64,000 nucleotides of DNA from Aurantibrevibacter litoralis (GTDB taxonomy: Bacteria > Bacteroidota > Bacteroidia > Flavobacteriales > Flavobacteriaceae), in NCBI RefSeq assembly GCF_034651555.1, contig NZ_JAYEEQ010000014.1:38115-102114 (forward strand), written 5' to 3'. Below the pieces are notes generated by a model. That model made no database searches, was not told where the DNA came from, and was given only the letters and a program-made list of their open reading frames with translations. Position 1 is the first letter of the stretch. Every line of letters begins with the position of its first letter. Shown one piece after another: positions 40,637 to 49,615 of this stretch. A program made the position numbers and the translations under genes.

Positions 40637-42679
40637 ATGGCAAAAGACAATAATACAACTCCGAATAAACCCCGTTTTAGTTCTTGGTGGATTTATGGTG
40701 TAATTGCAGTTCTGTTGATCGGATTCCAATTTTTTGGATCCGGAAATTTTAACAGCACAAAAAAAACGACAACATCTGAGCTTCAGGAGTACCTGCGCAA
40801 TGGTGATATTTCAAAAATTTTGATTATTACTAATACCCGCCAAGCTAAAGTCTTCCTTACCGATGAAGCCTTGCAAAAAGATGTACATAAAGATGTGTCC
40901 GAAAAACCCATGTTTCCTGCCACCGGTTTGATGCCTCAGTATGTGTTGGATTATGGGGATTTGCAAAATTTTGAAAACGAGATTAAAAATCTAAAGAAGG
41001 AAAATAATCTGGATACCATCGTAGATTACGACACGGAATCTAATATTTTAGGCGACCTACTACTGGGCCTTCTTCCTTTTATCCTCATTATAGGAATTTG
41101 GATTTACCTTATGCGACGTATGTCTGGCGGTGCAGGTGGCGGCGGTGGCGGTCAAATTTTCAATATCGGAAAATCTAAAGCAAAGCTTTTTGATGAGAAA
41201 ACCGACACTAGAACCTCCTTTAAGGATGTGGCAGGCTTAGAAGGGGCTAAAGAGGAAATAGAGGAAATAGTAGAATTTCTTAAACATCCCGAAAAATATA
41301 CGTCTCTAGGTGGAAAAATACCAAAAGGAGCACTTTTAGTCGGCCCTCCGGGTACGGGAAAAACCCTTTTGGCAAAAGCCGTTGCGGGAGAGGCCAAAGT
41401 TCCTTTCTTTTCTTTGTCTGGTTCCGATTTTGTGGAAATGTTTGTAGGTGTAGGCGCCTCCAGAGTACGAGATTTGTTTAAACAAGCTAAAGACAAATCG
41501 CCTTCCATTATTTTTATCGATGAAATAGACGCCATAGGCCGAGCAAGAGGGAAGAACAATTTTACGGGATCCAATGACGAAAGAGAAAACACGCTAAACC
41601 AACTGCTAACAGAAATGGATGGATTTGGCACCAATACCAATGTCATTGTATTGGCCGCAACCAACCGTGCCGATGTATTGGATAAGGCGCTTATGCGTGC
41701 CGGCAGGTTCGATAGGCAGATTTATGTAGACCTTCCGGACATCCGCGAACGAAAAGAAATATTTGAAGTACACCTTAGACCCATAAAAACCGCCGAAACC
41801 TTAGACTTGGACTTTTTAGCCAGACAAACACCGGGCTTTTCGGGAGCAGATATCGCCAATGTATGTAATGAAGCGGCGTTAATAGCGGCTAGAAAGGAAA
41901 AGAAGGCCGTAACAAAACAAGATTTCCTAGATGCCGTAGATCGTATTGTGGGCGGACTTGAAAAGAAAAATAAAATAATTACACCGGGCGAAAAAAAGAC
42001 CATTGCCTATCATGAAGCAGGACATGCTACTACAAGTTGGGTATTAGAACATGCGGCACCTTTGGTGAAAGTTACTATTGTACCGCGAGGACAGTCTCTT
42101 GGCGCAGCGTGGTATCTTCCGGAAGAACGCCTCATTGTACGACCGGAACAAATGCTAGACGAAATGTGTGCTACCTTGGGGGGTAGGGCTGCCGAAAAAG
42201 TCATTTTTAATAAGATTTCTACCGGTGCCTTAAGCGATTTGGAAAAAGTAACCAAACAGGCACGTGCCATGGTAACTATTTATGGTTTAAATGACAAAAT
42301 CGGAAACCTTACCTATTACGATTCGTCCGCACAGAACGAGTATGGCTTTAACAAACCTTATAGCGAGGAAACCGCACAAAAAATAGATCAGGAAATTTCC
42401 AAGATGATTGAAGAACAATATCAACGTGCTATAGAACTACTCACCGTTAACAAGGATAAACTTGTGGAATTGGCCGAACGTCTCTTGGAAAAAGAAGTTA
42501 TTTTTAAAGACGATTTAGAAAAAATATTTGGAAAAAGGGCATTTGAGAAAGACCTACTAGAACAAGAGGAAAAAGATCAAGAAACAAAAGAAAAAGTAGT
42601 AAACATTGTCACTGATCCGGAGGAAAGTACGGAGCCAATAGACAAGGAAACAACCAAAAAAGTAAAAACCAAAAAATAG
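40637..42679 (+). CDS. ftsH: ATP-dependent zinc metalloprotease FtsH
   Basis: A 680-residue membrane AAA protease that degrades misfolded and regulatory proteins. Two membrane helices (about residues 15-32 and 136-155) flank a periplasmic domain. AAA: Walker A GPPGTGKT near 236-243, Walker [12 protein letters not shown] near 291, SRH with [21 protein letters not shown] near 338-358. Peptidase: HEAGH zinc motif near 459-463 and third ligand Asp in [11 protein letters not shown] near 534. The C-terminal 40 residues are highly charged. A long Gly-rich stretch ([10 protein letters not shown]) follows TM2, as usual in this phylum. rsfS-ftsH linkage is conserved. Confidence 0.96.
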   Translation: MAKDNNTTPNKPRFSSWWIYGVIAVLLIGFQFFGSGNFNSTKKTTTSELQEYLRNGDISKILIITNTRQAKVFLTDEALQKDVHKDVSEKPMFPATGLMPQYVLDYGDLQNFENEIKNLKKENNLDTIVDYDTESNILGDLLLGLLPFILIIGIWIYLMRRMSGGAGGGGGGQIFNIGKSKAKLFDEKTDTRTSFKDVAGLEGAKEEIEEIVEFLKHPEKYTSLGGKIPKGALLVGPPGTGKTLLAKAVAGEAKVPFFSLSGSDFVEMFVGVGASRVRDLFKQAKDKSPSIIFIDEIDAIGRARGKNNFTGSNDERENTLNQLLTEMDGFGTNTNVIVLAATNRADVLDKALMRAGRFDRQIYVDLPDIRERKEIFEVHLRPIKTAETLDLDFLARQTPGFSGADIANVCNEAALIAARKEKKAVTKQDFLDAVDRIVGGLEKKNKIITPGEKKTIAYHEAGHATTSWVLEHAAPLVKVTIVPRGQSLGAAWYLPEERLIVRPEQMLDEMCATLGGRAAEKVIFNKISTGALSDLEKVTKQARAMVTIYGLNDKIGNLTYYDSSAQNEYGFNKPYSEETAQKIDQEISKMIEEQYQRAIELLTVNKDKLVELAERLLEKEVIFKDDLEKIFGKRAFEKDLLEQEEKDQETKEKVVNIVTDPEESTEPIDKETTKKVKTKK

Positions 42680-42739
42680 ATTACACAGTGTTGCAATCAG
42701 AATTGCACAAAGTAAAAAAAGATTGGTATTCAAAAATTA

Positions 42740-43351
42740 ATGGGATTATTTGACAAACTGTTTGGCGGAGGTAAAAAAAAGGTTTTTAAAGAAACAGCAG
42801 AAACCAGAGGGCAGCATATGCCCGATATTGATCTTCCCGTTGATGAAAAATTCACCATTAATTTTAAAAAAAACGGCGGTAAATTTTTGTATTGTGATTC
42901 GTATGATGAAGTCCTAAGCACCTTAAAAAATATTATTAAAGAAAATCATTGGGAGGAAGAACCCTTCTTTACACCGAATGCGGACTTAGAAAAAAAATTT
43001 TCAAAGCAACGCATTGTATTTTCAGATAAGGCGCAACAAAGTAAGGTTTTCTTTACCACATGTGAGCATTTAATTGGACTTAATGGCTCTATTTTAGTGT
43101 GCTCCAATCAGCTAAAGGAATATAAATTGCATGAACTACCAGACAACCTAATTGTATTTGCTACCACTAGTCAACTTGTAGATTCTATAGGAGAAGGGCT
43201 TAAACAAATTAAAAAGAAATATAAAAATAGTATTCCTGCCAATATTACCACCATTAAGCACTTTATGCCAACTTCCACAAATAAAGAAGATTTCCTAACA
43301 TACGGAAGTAGTAGTAAAAACTTATATTTGCTACTATTGGAAGATCTTTAG
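42740..43351 (+). CDS. LUD domain-containing protein
   Basis: A 203-residue protein with a LUD (LutB/LutC/YkgG-type) fold: FFTTCEHLIGLNGSILVCSNQL near 110-131 and LPDNLIVFATTSQLVDSIGEGL near 136-157. It opens MGLFDKLFGGGKKKVF, a short lysine-rich tail common in the flavobacterial form. LUD proteins in other bacteria belong to the lactate utilisation complex, but here there are no lutA/lutB partners; the conserved neighbours are ftsH and cdsA, so a different role is likely. Gaps are 60 nt after ftsH and 1 nt before cdsA. Confidence 0.85.
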   Translation: MGLFDKLFGGGKKKVFKETAETRGQHMPDIDLPVDEKFTINFKKNGGKFLYCDSYDEVLSTLKNIIKENHWEEEPFFTPNADLEKKFSKQRIVFSDKAQQSKVFFTTCEHLIGLNGSILVCSNQLKEYKLHELPDNLIVFATTSQLVDSIGEGLKQIKKKYKNSIPANITTIKHFMPTSTNKEDFLTYGSSSKNLYLLLLEDL

Positions 43352-43352
43352 C

Positions 43353-44156
43353 ATGAGAGAAGTTTTAAGGAGAATAACTACAGGAGGCGTTTATGTTACG
43401 CTTTTGCTTGCGGCTGTATTTCTAAATTCGGATGCTTTCGATTTTCTTTTTATGGTTTTTGGTCTTGCCTGCCTTTATGAATACAAACGTTTAGTGGCAC
43501 TCAAGGGCTATCATGTTTTTGCGGCTTATCTGGCTTTGTGGTGGGCTTATATTTACTTAATACACGACAAAGACTTAATTAATTTATTGATGTGTGTTAC
43601 AATAACCATTAATTTTGTGTTATTGTATTATCTGTTTTCAATAAAAGAACGTGTATTTAGCTGGCTTCAAAAATTTCTTATCGGTCTTTTTTATATTGGC
43701 GGAGGATGCATTTTCTTAACAATGATTCCCTATAAGGATGATGAATTTGCAAAATTTCTAATTATGGGTATTTTCTTGCTCATATGGGTAAATGATTCTT
43801 TTGCCTATGTGGTAGGTAAGCTTATAGGGCGCACCAAGTTATACCCTGCTGTTTCTCCTAAAAAGACCATTGAAGGCAGTATTGGTGGGTACTGCTTTGC
43901 GTTGCTTACAGCGTTTTTCTTAGCAAAATACGAAACCAATATCAGTATGGCGCAATGGCTTATTTTATCGACCGTAATTGTAATAATGGGCAATTTGGGC
44001 GATTTACTGCAATCTAAACTTAAACGAGTGGCCGGGGTAAAGGATAGCGGTGCTATTTTACCAGGACATGGGGGTATGTTCGACAGGCTAGACAGCATGG
44101 TTTTTGCAGCACCCTTTGCCTACTTAACGCTTAATATCTTTTCTTATGTTTCATAA
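43353..44156 (+). CDS. cdsA: Phosphatidate cytidylyltransferase
   Basis: A 267-residue multi-helix membrane enzyme that forms CDP-diacylglycerol from phosphatidate and CTP. The family signature is SPKKTIEGSIGGY near residues 169-181 together with the C-terminal S-x(n)-KR-x-x-x-KD-x(6)-PGHGGxxDRxD motif, seen as SKLKRVAGVKDSGAILPGHG then GMFDRLDS near 220-249. Seven to eight membrane segments are predicted. It overlaps psd by 11 nt and supplies the substrate pathway for phosphatidylserine, linking both genes to phospholipid synthesis. Confidence 0.93.
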   Translation: MREVLRRITTGGVYVTLLLAAVFLNSDAFDFLFMVFGLACLYEYKRLVALKGYHVFAAYLALWWAYIYLIHDKDLINLLMCVTITINFVLLYYLFSIKERVFSWLQKFLIGLFYIGGGCIFLTMIPYKDDEFAKFLIMGIFLLIWVNDSFAYVVGKLIGRTKLYPAVSPKKTIEGSIGGYCFALLTAFFLAKYETNISMAQWLILSTVIVIMGNLGDLLQSKLKRVAGVKDSGAILPGHGGMFDRLDSMVFAAPFAYLTLNIFSYVS

Positions 44157-44817
44157 AGAAGGTCAGACAATCATTTTATTCACTTTTTTTGGTGCTGCGG
44201 CAGCCATTATTTTAGGGGAATTTTATATTTCAAATAGCGTTTTGCGTATTGCCGTACAAGGGCTTTCGCTGGTTTTTTTGATCTCAATTCTTCAATTTTT
44301 TCGCAATCCCTCAAGAAAAGTGGTACGAAATTTCAATGATATTTTAGCTCCTGTAGACGGGAAGGTAGTGGTCATAGAAGAAGTGGTAGAAAACGAATTT
44401 TTTAAAGATAAACGCAAACAGGTTTCCATTTTTATGTCGCCTATTAATGTGCATGTTACCCGGTATCCTGCTAGTGGCCTTGTAAAATACGCAAAATATC
44501 ATCCCGGGAAATATTTGGTGGCGTGGCATCCTAAATCGAGTGAGGAAAATGAGCGCACTACTGTGGTTATAAGAACGCCAAAATTTGGAGATATTCTGTA
44601 CAGACAAATCGCGGGTGCACTGGCTCGAAGAATCGTAAATTATGCCGCTGAAGGAGAAAGTGTGCAACAAGGTGATGATTCCGGTTTTATAAAATTTGGT
44701 TCTAGGGTAGATTTATTCTTACCTTTAGATGCTGCCATAACCGTTAAACTAAATCAAAAGGTTGTTGGCGCAAAGACTTGTATTGCAACACTACCAGCCA
44801 AAGATGACAAAGAATGA
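44146..44817 (+). CDS. psd: Phosphatidylserine decarboxylase, archaeal/short type
   Basis: A 223-residue proenzyme that decarboxylates phosphatidylserine to phosphatidylethanolamine. Self-cleavage would occur at the G-S pair in IKFGSRVDLFLP near residues 184-195, where Ser becomes the pyruvoyl group. Other family parts: two membrane segments in the first 50 residues, LQFFRNPSR near 46, DILAPVDGKVV near 65-75, and FMSPINVHVTRYPASG near 96-111 with the catalytic His. The short form without the long N-terminal domain is normal for Bacteroidota. It overlaps cdsA by 11 nt and the ACBP gene by 14 nt. Confidence 0.93.
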   Translation: MFHKEGQTIILFTFFGAAAAIILGEFYISNSVLRIAVQGLSLVFLISILQFFRNPSRKVVRNFNDILAPVDGKVVVIEEVVENEFFKDKRKQVSIFMSPINVHVTRYPASGLVKYAKYHPGKYLVAWHPKSSEENERTTVVIRTPKFGDILYRQIAGALARRIVNYAAEGESVQQGDDSGFIKFGSRVDLFLPLDAAITVKLNQKVVGAKTCIATLPAKDDKE

Positions 44818-45076
44818 AAAATTACATGCAGATTTTTTAGCGGCCGTAGATTTGGTTAACAATTTAACACATCCGCTACCCCCGGATTTATTATTAAAAT
44901 TATACGCCTACTACAAAATAGCCAACGAAAACTTTGCGCATCCAGGAAGCAAAACTCCTTTGGTAAATGCCTTTAAGGCCAATGCCCTTTTTCAGGCCCA
45001 ACATGTGGGTAAAGAGGAGGCCATGCAGAAATATATTGTTTTGGTACAACAAGAAATCTTATCAAAGGAAAACTAA
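44804..45076 (+). CDS. Acyl-CoA-binding protein-like
   Basis: A 90-residue four-helix protein of the ACBP family: LHADFLAAVDLVNNLTHPLPPDLLLKLYAYYKIANE covers helices 1-2 with the K-L-Y-A-Y-Y-K core (family L-x-L-Y-(A/G)-L-(Y/F)-K-Q) near residues 33-39, then KANALFQAQHVGKEEAMQKYI. ACBPs bind long-chain acyl-CoA esters in the cytoplasm. The ATG at 44804 overlaps the psd stop by 14 nt; an upstream start at 44762 lies within psd and has no family counterpart. Its place after cdsA and psd fits lipid metabolism. Confidence 0.88.
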   Translation: MTKNEKLHADFLAAVDLVNNLTHPLPPDLLLKLYAYYKIANENFAHPGSKTPLVNAFKANALFQAQHVGKEEAMQKYIVLVQQEILSKEN

Positions 45077-45088
45077 AATCTCATCTTA

Positions 45089-45850
45089 TTATTCGTATAA
45101 ATCCGAAATATCGGCCTCACAAAGTTCCCATAAAAATTTCCCGATTTTTTCCGTAACTGCCGTAAAATAGAGTTCCCCCTTTTCTTCAGTAGCGAACATA
45201 GGATTTCCAACTCCGGTATCTTGTGAGATTTGCGACCATTTCCGTTCTGCCCACAACCACCCTTCTGAGAATGCTTTTATTCTATATCCTTTAGCCCTAC
45301 CGCTACCCCAATTTTCCTTGGCCAATACTAAATCGGGTCTCAGATAAAGCATTAAGCTGGTTTCCATTTCGTCGGCATGGTCTCCTTTTTCGTCAAAATA
45401 GTGTGTCTTTTCCAAGGCCTGAAACCAATTGGAAAAACAGATAAACATTTTTGGGAATTTAAGACCCAATTCGCGCACAAGGGGCTTAAAATCATTGCCT
45501 CCATGGCTATTAAAAATAAGCAATTTATAAATCCCTTGTCGGTTCAGCGTGGCCACTATGTCACTCAATATGGCCATTTGCGTACTAGGATTTATGTTAA
45601 TGTCTAAATAAATATCTGACTGCCCCGTATTTACCCCAAAAGGTATTGTAGGCAACACGATTAATTTCCCGCCCCTTTCCCAGCATATTTTGGCCGAGGC
45701 GGCAGCGATTGCATCGGCTTCAAAATTATCGGTAGCATAAGGCAAATGATAATTATGTGCCTCGGTAGCGCCCCAAGGTAAAACGGCTACATTAAACCTA
45801 GTGTCTTTAAGTTCATTCCAGTTGGTCTCTGCTAAAATATAAGGTCGCAT
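45089..45850 (-). CDS. Creatininase-family amidohydrolase
   Basis: A 253-residue protein of the creatininase/MftE family. Metal ligands seen: Glu and His in LPWGATEAHNYHLPYATDN near residues 24-42, His in NSHGGND near 113-119, and Glu in HADEMETSLML near 158-168. The family binds two metal ions and hydrolyses cyclic amides or related C-N bonds (creatinine, FAPy intermediates); the substrate here is not known. It converges on the ACBP gene with 12 nt between the stops and no obvious terminator. Confidence 0.87.
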   Translation of the reverse strand: MRPYILAETNWNELKDTRFNVAVLPWGATEAHNYHLPYATDNFEADAIAAASAKICWERGGKLIVLPTIPFGVNTGQSDIYLDININPSTQMAILSDIVATLNRQGIYKLLIFNSHGGNDFKPLVRELGLKFPKMFICFSNWFQALEKTHYFDEKGDHADEMETSLMLYLRPDLVLAKENWGSGRAKGYRIKAFSEGWLWAERKWSQISQDTGVGNPMFATEEKGELYFTAVTEKIGKFLWELCEADISDLYE

Positions 45851-46163
45851 ATTTATGAAGTTTAAAAAAATTATTCTTTTTATTATCGGTTAGTATATAT
45901 AAAGTAGGCGATTTTAAGGCACGAAACTTTCGGTTAAATACAAAGCTTGACACAAGCCAAAATTCCTAATTTTACTACTATTTCGCCCGTTTTTTATAGA
46001 CATTGTTCTCGGCAAGCTTTCTTCCGTTCTGCTAGGTTTTCAGCATGGGCAAAGACATACTCTTTTGCAATTTTTGGCTTGAGTGTTGGCTGGTGCGAAA
46101 CGAAGTTCACGAACTCCAAAAACTAATTTAAAATGCGCGAGTAATTGCAAATGTGTATGGCTT
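45851..46163. other. Gene-free stretch with accessory-region repeat words
   Basis: 313 nt without a gene, downstream of the minus-strand DUF1016 nuclease. It carries GGCTTGAGTGTTGGCTGG and TAGCGTTGGC, like the spacer at 23535-23655 (GGATTGAGCGTTGGC, CAGCGTTAGC), and a palindrome GAAGTTC-AC-GAACTCC near 46101. It looks like a cassette-type recombination remnant. Confidence 0.45.
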
Positions 46164-47240
46164 TTAGCGTTGGCTTTCCCGTTCGTTTATTAATAGTTTC
46201 AATTCTTCTTTACTTGGTAAAACGGTTTGATATTTACTTGCAAAAATCTGTTCATTGTTTTCAGGCAAAGTGTATTCCACTACCGATTCGTTTTTGTCTT
46301 TGCACAGTACTATTCCAATTGTTTTATTTTCATCTTCAAGTCTAACTTCTTTGTCATAGTAATTCGCATACATTTGCATTTGTCCGAGGTCTTGATGTTT
46401 GATTTCTCCGATTTTTAGGTCAATCAATACAAAGCATTTCAAAATTCGGTTATAAAAAACCAAGTCAATTCTAAAATGCTTATCATCAAAGGAAATTCGT
46501 TTTTGTCGGGCAACAAATGTAAATCCGTTGCCAAGTTCTAATAAAAAGTGTTCAAGTTTGTCTATTAACTCTTGTTCAAGGTCGCTTTCTGAAAAAGACG
46601 AATGTTCAGGAAGTCCAATAAATTCAAGAATATAAGGGTCTTTAATAGCATCTTTTGGTTTTTCAAATACCAATCCTTTTTCAGAAAGTTCTTTTACTTT
46701 TTCTTTGTCTCTACTTAGCACCAATCTTGTATATAAAGCAGCATCAAACTGACGTTGCAATTCCCTTACGCTCCAATTGTTTTTAGACGATTCAATCTCA
46801 TAGAATTTTCGCTCATTTTCATCATCAATCCGCATTAGTTTCAGGTAGTGCGACCAACTCAAATTAAAATTCCGAGACGATGTTATGGAAATGGCATTTT
46901 CAGATTCCGCAGACGATGTTTGCGATATTCCTTTAAAATCCGCAGACGGTGTTTGCGGTTTTGAGTAAACAAGGTAAAATTGCCTCATTTGCTCTATGTT
47001 TCTATCTGAAAACCCTTTACCAAATTCATTAGTCAAAACTTTTGAAAGTTCTTTTATAACTTTCTTTCCATAGTCAGCTCTTTCTTTTCCACCTTGTTCT
47101 TCCTCTACAATCATTCTCCCAATTTCAAAATAGGTGAGTACCATTGTTTGGTTAACAGTACGTACTATTTTACTTCTTGCTGATTGTAGCAAATCAACAA
47201 TTTGCGTGAAGAATTTTGTATTTGAAGGTTTGTTTGTCAC
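46164..47240 (-). CDS. DUF1016 (YhcG-type) PD-(D/E)XK nuclease
   Basis: A 358-residue protein with an N-terminal DUF1016 domain (about 10-150; VNQTMVLTYFEIGRMIVEEEQ, NLSWSHYLKLMRI) and a C-terminal PD-(D/E)XK nuclease domain with catalytic residues in FRIDLVFYN and FVLIDLKIGEIKH (about 273-298, D-x(n)-D-L-K). The family is spread by horizontal transfer, often beside restriction or Rhs/toxin loci. The start is GTG at 47240; no ATG precedes the conserved helices. A stop-terminated fragment (47244-47456) lies 3 nt upstream on the same strand. Cellular role unknown; DNA processing or defence is plausible. Confidence 0.9.
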   Translation of the reverse strand: MTNKPSNTKFFTQIVDLLQSARSKIVRTVNQTMVLTYFEIGRMIVEEEQGGKERADYGKKVIKELSKVLTNEFGKGFSDRNIEQMRQFYLVYSKPQTPSADFKGISQTSSAESENAISITSSRNFNLSWSHYLKLMRIDDENERKFYEIESSKNNWSVRELQRQFDAALYTRLVLSRDKEKVKELSEKGLVFEKPKDAIKDPYILEFIGLPEHSSFSESDLEQELIDKLEHFLLELGNGFTFVARQKRISFDDKHFRIDLVFYNRILKCFVLIDLKIGEIKHQDLGQMQMYANYYDKEVRLEDENKTIGIVLCKDKNESVVEYTLPENNEQIFASKYQTVLPSKEELKLLINERESQR

Positions 47241-47243
47241 AAT

Positions 47244-47456
47244 CTATGTGTTTGTATCATTCATTCCAGTTTTTATCAACTCTCTGACAAAGTCAATGAA
47301 TAGTTTATAAGCCTTCGTAAATGAATATTTGTCATCAGAATGTTTTATTGCTATGTTTCTTTTTACCATAGTCGAACCAACTAATCTTCTGATGCTTTCG
47401 CTATCATTTAATTGCTTGTTCGCTTTTACAACATCTATCCAAGTACTATTTTTTAT
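47244..47456 (-). pseudogene. Truncated reading frame upstream of the DUF1016 gene
   Basis: A 70-codon open stretch ending TAG at 47244-47246 that reads like real protein (NSTWIDVVKANKQLNDSES, then IRRLVGSTMVKRNIAIKHSD, then YKLFIDFVRELIKTGMND). It begins after a TAG with no start codon until an internal ATG (MVKRNIA). I do not recognise the family. It is most simply the 3' end of a gene truncated when the nuclease segment was inserted or rearranged. Its stop is 3 nt from the nuclease GTG. Confidence 0.5.
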
Positions 47457-47525
47457 CTATTCGGTTGGCTTTTCAGCTTGCAGAGAACTACACCATCACA
47501 GTACGTGTCCAAAAAATATCTAAGA

Positions 47526-48794
47526 TTATACGGATACGACCTCTTTTCGTTTGGTCAACTCCCAAAATCCGAAGTAAACGCTACCTAAAATAGTAGTAAC
47601 AAAATAGAGTAGAACCCAACGATCTCCGGAAACAAAAAGCACATTAATGCCAAACCAATTTCCCGATACTATAATAAAAAACACCCCTGCTAACGCCCTA
47701 AAAAGCTCTGACCAAATGGCATACCTATGCTGATCCATCAGGGCGGTGTAGCTAAAAACACTAAGGAGTATAAAAATACCATAAATGAGTGAATTGCTAG
47801 ATCCAATATGCTCAAAATTATAAAACAAAAATAACATAAAGCACAAATTAGCCAGTAGTTGACCTACAATATACACCTTAAAAAAGGAAGACCAAGGGGT
47901 GGCATATTTTTTAAAATGATAGACATCAGTTATTACGGATATTGGGAATTTATCTTGTATATCGGCGGGGCGCCATCCTGTAGGCATAAACCAAATGCGC
48001 CATTTATCCCAAAAATTTTTGGTGTGCCACGCGTCCTTTAGCAACCGCCATAAGTGCTGAAAATTGATGACCACCGGATTCCAAGTTCCGGCGGGCTTTA
48101 ACACACCAAACTGCGGTTTCACGGCATCTAACTCTTCTTGAAATGTACCAAAAATACGGTCCCACACACAAAAGATCTGTCCAAGATTTTTATCAATATA
48201 TTCCGGGTTTATGGCATGATGTACACGGTGCTGCGATGGCGTTACTATAAAGTACTCTAACCATCCCAATTTTCCGATGTGCTGGGTATGGTACCAGAAT
48301 TGGGCAAACAGATGCACAGGCGCCAAAATAGCCACAACCGAATTGGGAACCCCTAATACGGCTGCTGGCAGTAACAAAATAGAAAAATACCCTAGCAGAT
48401 TTGAAATAGGTTGTCGTAATGCACAAGCCAAATTAAATTCTTCGCTGCTGTGGTGTATGACATGCTGATTCCAAAAAATATTGATTTGGTGACTCAACCG
48501 ATGGTTCCAATACCCGGCAAAATCTAGTATAACAAAGCCTAACACCCATACCAACCACGTTGTTTCAATATTAAAAATAGCTACATGAGATACTAAGAAA
48601 GGATAGCTTACTAAAATTACAGCCAAGCCTAAGGAATCTTTTATAACGTTGGTAAGTCCGGAGCTGATACTGGCTACCGTATCCAAAACCGTATGCGTTT
48701 GCCTTTTTACGAAATGCCCATATAAAATCTCTAGCAACAACAGGGCTATGAAGAAGGGAATGGCGTATAAAAGTGCTGTGGCGTATGTTTCCAT
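47526..48794 (-). CDS. Sterol desaturase / fatty-acid hydroxylase superfamily protein
   Basis: A 422-residue membrane protein with the eight-histidine di-iron motif: HRLSH at residues 98-102, HVIHH at 111-115 and HRVHHAINPEY near 186. Membrane segments flank the histidine boxes, and the C-terminal 150 residues add four more hydrophobic helices with an extra domain. The family introduces hydroxyl groups or double bonds into lipids; in bacteria it includes carotenoid and fatty acid hydroxylases, and the substrate cannot be told here. It stands alone between accessory DNA and a two-component pair. Confidence 0.88.
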   Translation of the reverse strand: METYATALLYAIPFFIALLLLEILYGHFVKRQTHTVLDTVASISSGLTNVIKDSLGLAVILVSYPFLVSHVAIFNIETTWLVWVLGFVILDFAGYWNHRLSHQINIFWNQHVIHHSSEEFNLACALRQPISNLLGYFSILLLPAAVLGVPNSVVAILAPVHLFAQFWYHTQHIGKLGWLEYFIVTPSQHRVHHAINPEYIDKNLGQIFCVWDRIFGTFQEELDAVKPQFGVLKPAGTWNPVVINFQHLWRLLKDAWHTKNFWDKWRIWFMPTGWRPADIQDKFPISVITDVYHFKKYATPWSSFFKVYIVGQLLANLCFMLFLFYNFEHIGSSNSLIYGIFILLSVFSYTALMDQHRYAIWSELFRALAGVFFIIVSGNWFGINVLFVSGDRWVLLYFVTTILGSVYFGFWELTKRKEVVSV

Positions 48795-48913
48795 AAGGTA
48801 TAGAGCCTCGGTTAAAGATACTCATTTTACTTTAGTCTTCCCTTTTCTATCATACCGTAGTATCCATCAAAATACGACGCTGCAGGACACCAACTACTTT
48901 AAATTATTTTAAT

Positions 48914-49615
48914 TTACAACGTGTCTGTTTTAAGAATAAATCCGCCCCCGTGTACATTTTCTATCCTAACTGAAGGATCTTGGCGAAGATACTTGCGCAA
49001 ATGGGTTACAAATACATTGAGGCTTTTTCGGTTAAAATAGTCATTTTCTCCCCAAATTTGGATTAAAATATCACGATGACTACACAATTGGTTTTTATGC
49101 AACGCCAAATAGGTAAGTAACTCGTTTTCGCGTTGCGTTAATTTATGCACTTTGTTTTCGAAAAGGAGTTCTTGGTTCTTACGGTTCAAGGTATATTTTC
49201 CAATTTGTAGCAGAGACCCATCAACATCCTTATTTTCTCTACCCACAGGAGATAGTCTTTGAAGCAACGTTCTAATGCGCACCACCAACTCTTCCTCGTC
49301 TATGGGCTTTTTAAGATAATCTACGGCACCCATAGCAAAGCCTTTTAAAACGTCGATTTTCATGCCCCGTGCCGTAAGAAAGAGAAAAGGCAATTCTGCA
49401 AAGTGTTCTTGAATTTTTTTAGCCAACTCAAATCCGTCAGTATCCGGAAGCATTACATCCAAAATGGCTAAGTCATATCTGTTGGAATTTAATTTCAATA
49501 GGCATTCTTCTGCGTTTTTAACCCATTGTACCCGAAATCCCTTCATCAAAAGATATTCTGAAAGCACATAACCCAAAGAAGGATCATCTTCAACTAGGAG
49601 TAGTTTATATGTCAT
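48914..49615 (-). CDS. OmpR-family response regulator
   Basis: A 233-residue regulator: receiver domain (1-120; LLVEDDPSLGYVLSE, phospho-Asp in LAILDVMLPDTDG near 54, KKPID near 104) and a winged-helix DNA-binding domain (about 137-230; KLTQRENELLTYLALHKNQL, RKSLNVFVTHLRKYL). It is encoded after its kinase with a 4-nt ATGA overlap (49612-49615), so the two are translated together. Targets are unknown. The wording of the C-terminus (IENVHGGGFIL) agrees with the OmpR/PhoB group of Bacteroidota. Confidence 0.93.
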   Translation of the reverse strand: MTYKLLLVEDDPSLGYVLSEYLLMKGFRVQWVKNAEECLLKLNSNRYDLAILDVMLPDTDGFELAKKIQEHFAELPFLFLTARGMKIDVLKGFAMGAVDYLKKPIDEEELVVRIRTLLQRLSPVGRENKDVDGSLLQIGKYTLNRKNQELLFENKVHKLTQRENELLTYLALHKNQLCSHRDILIQIWGENDYFNRKSLNVFVTHLRKYLRQDPSVRIENVHGGGFILKTDTL

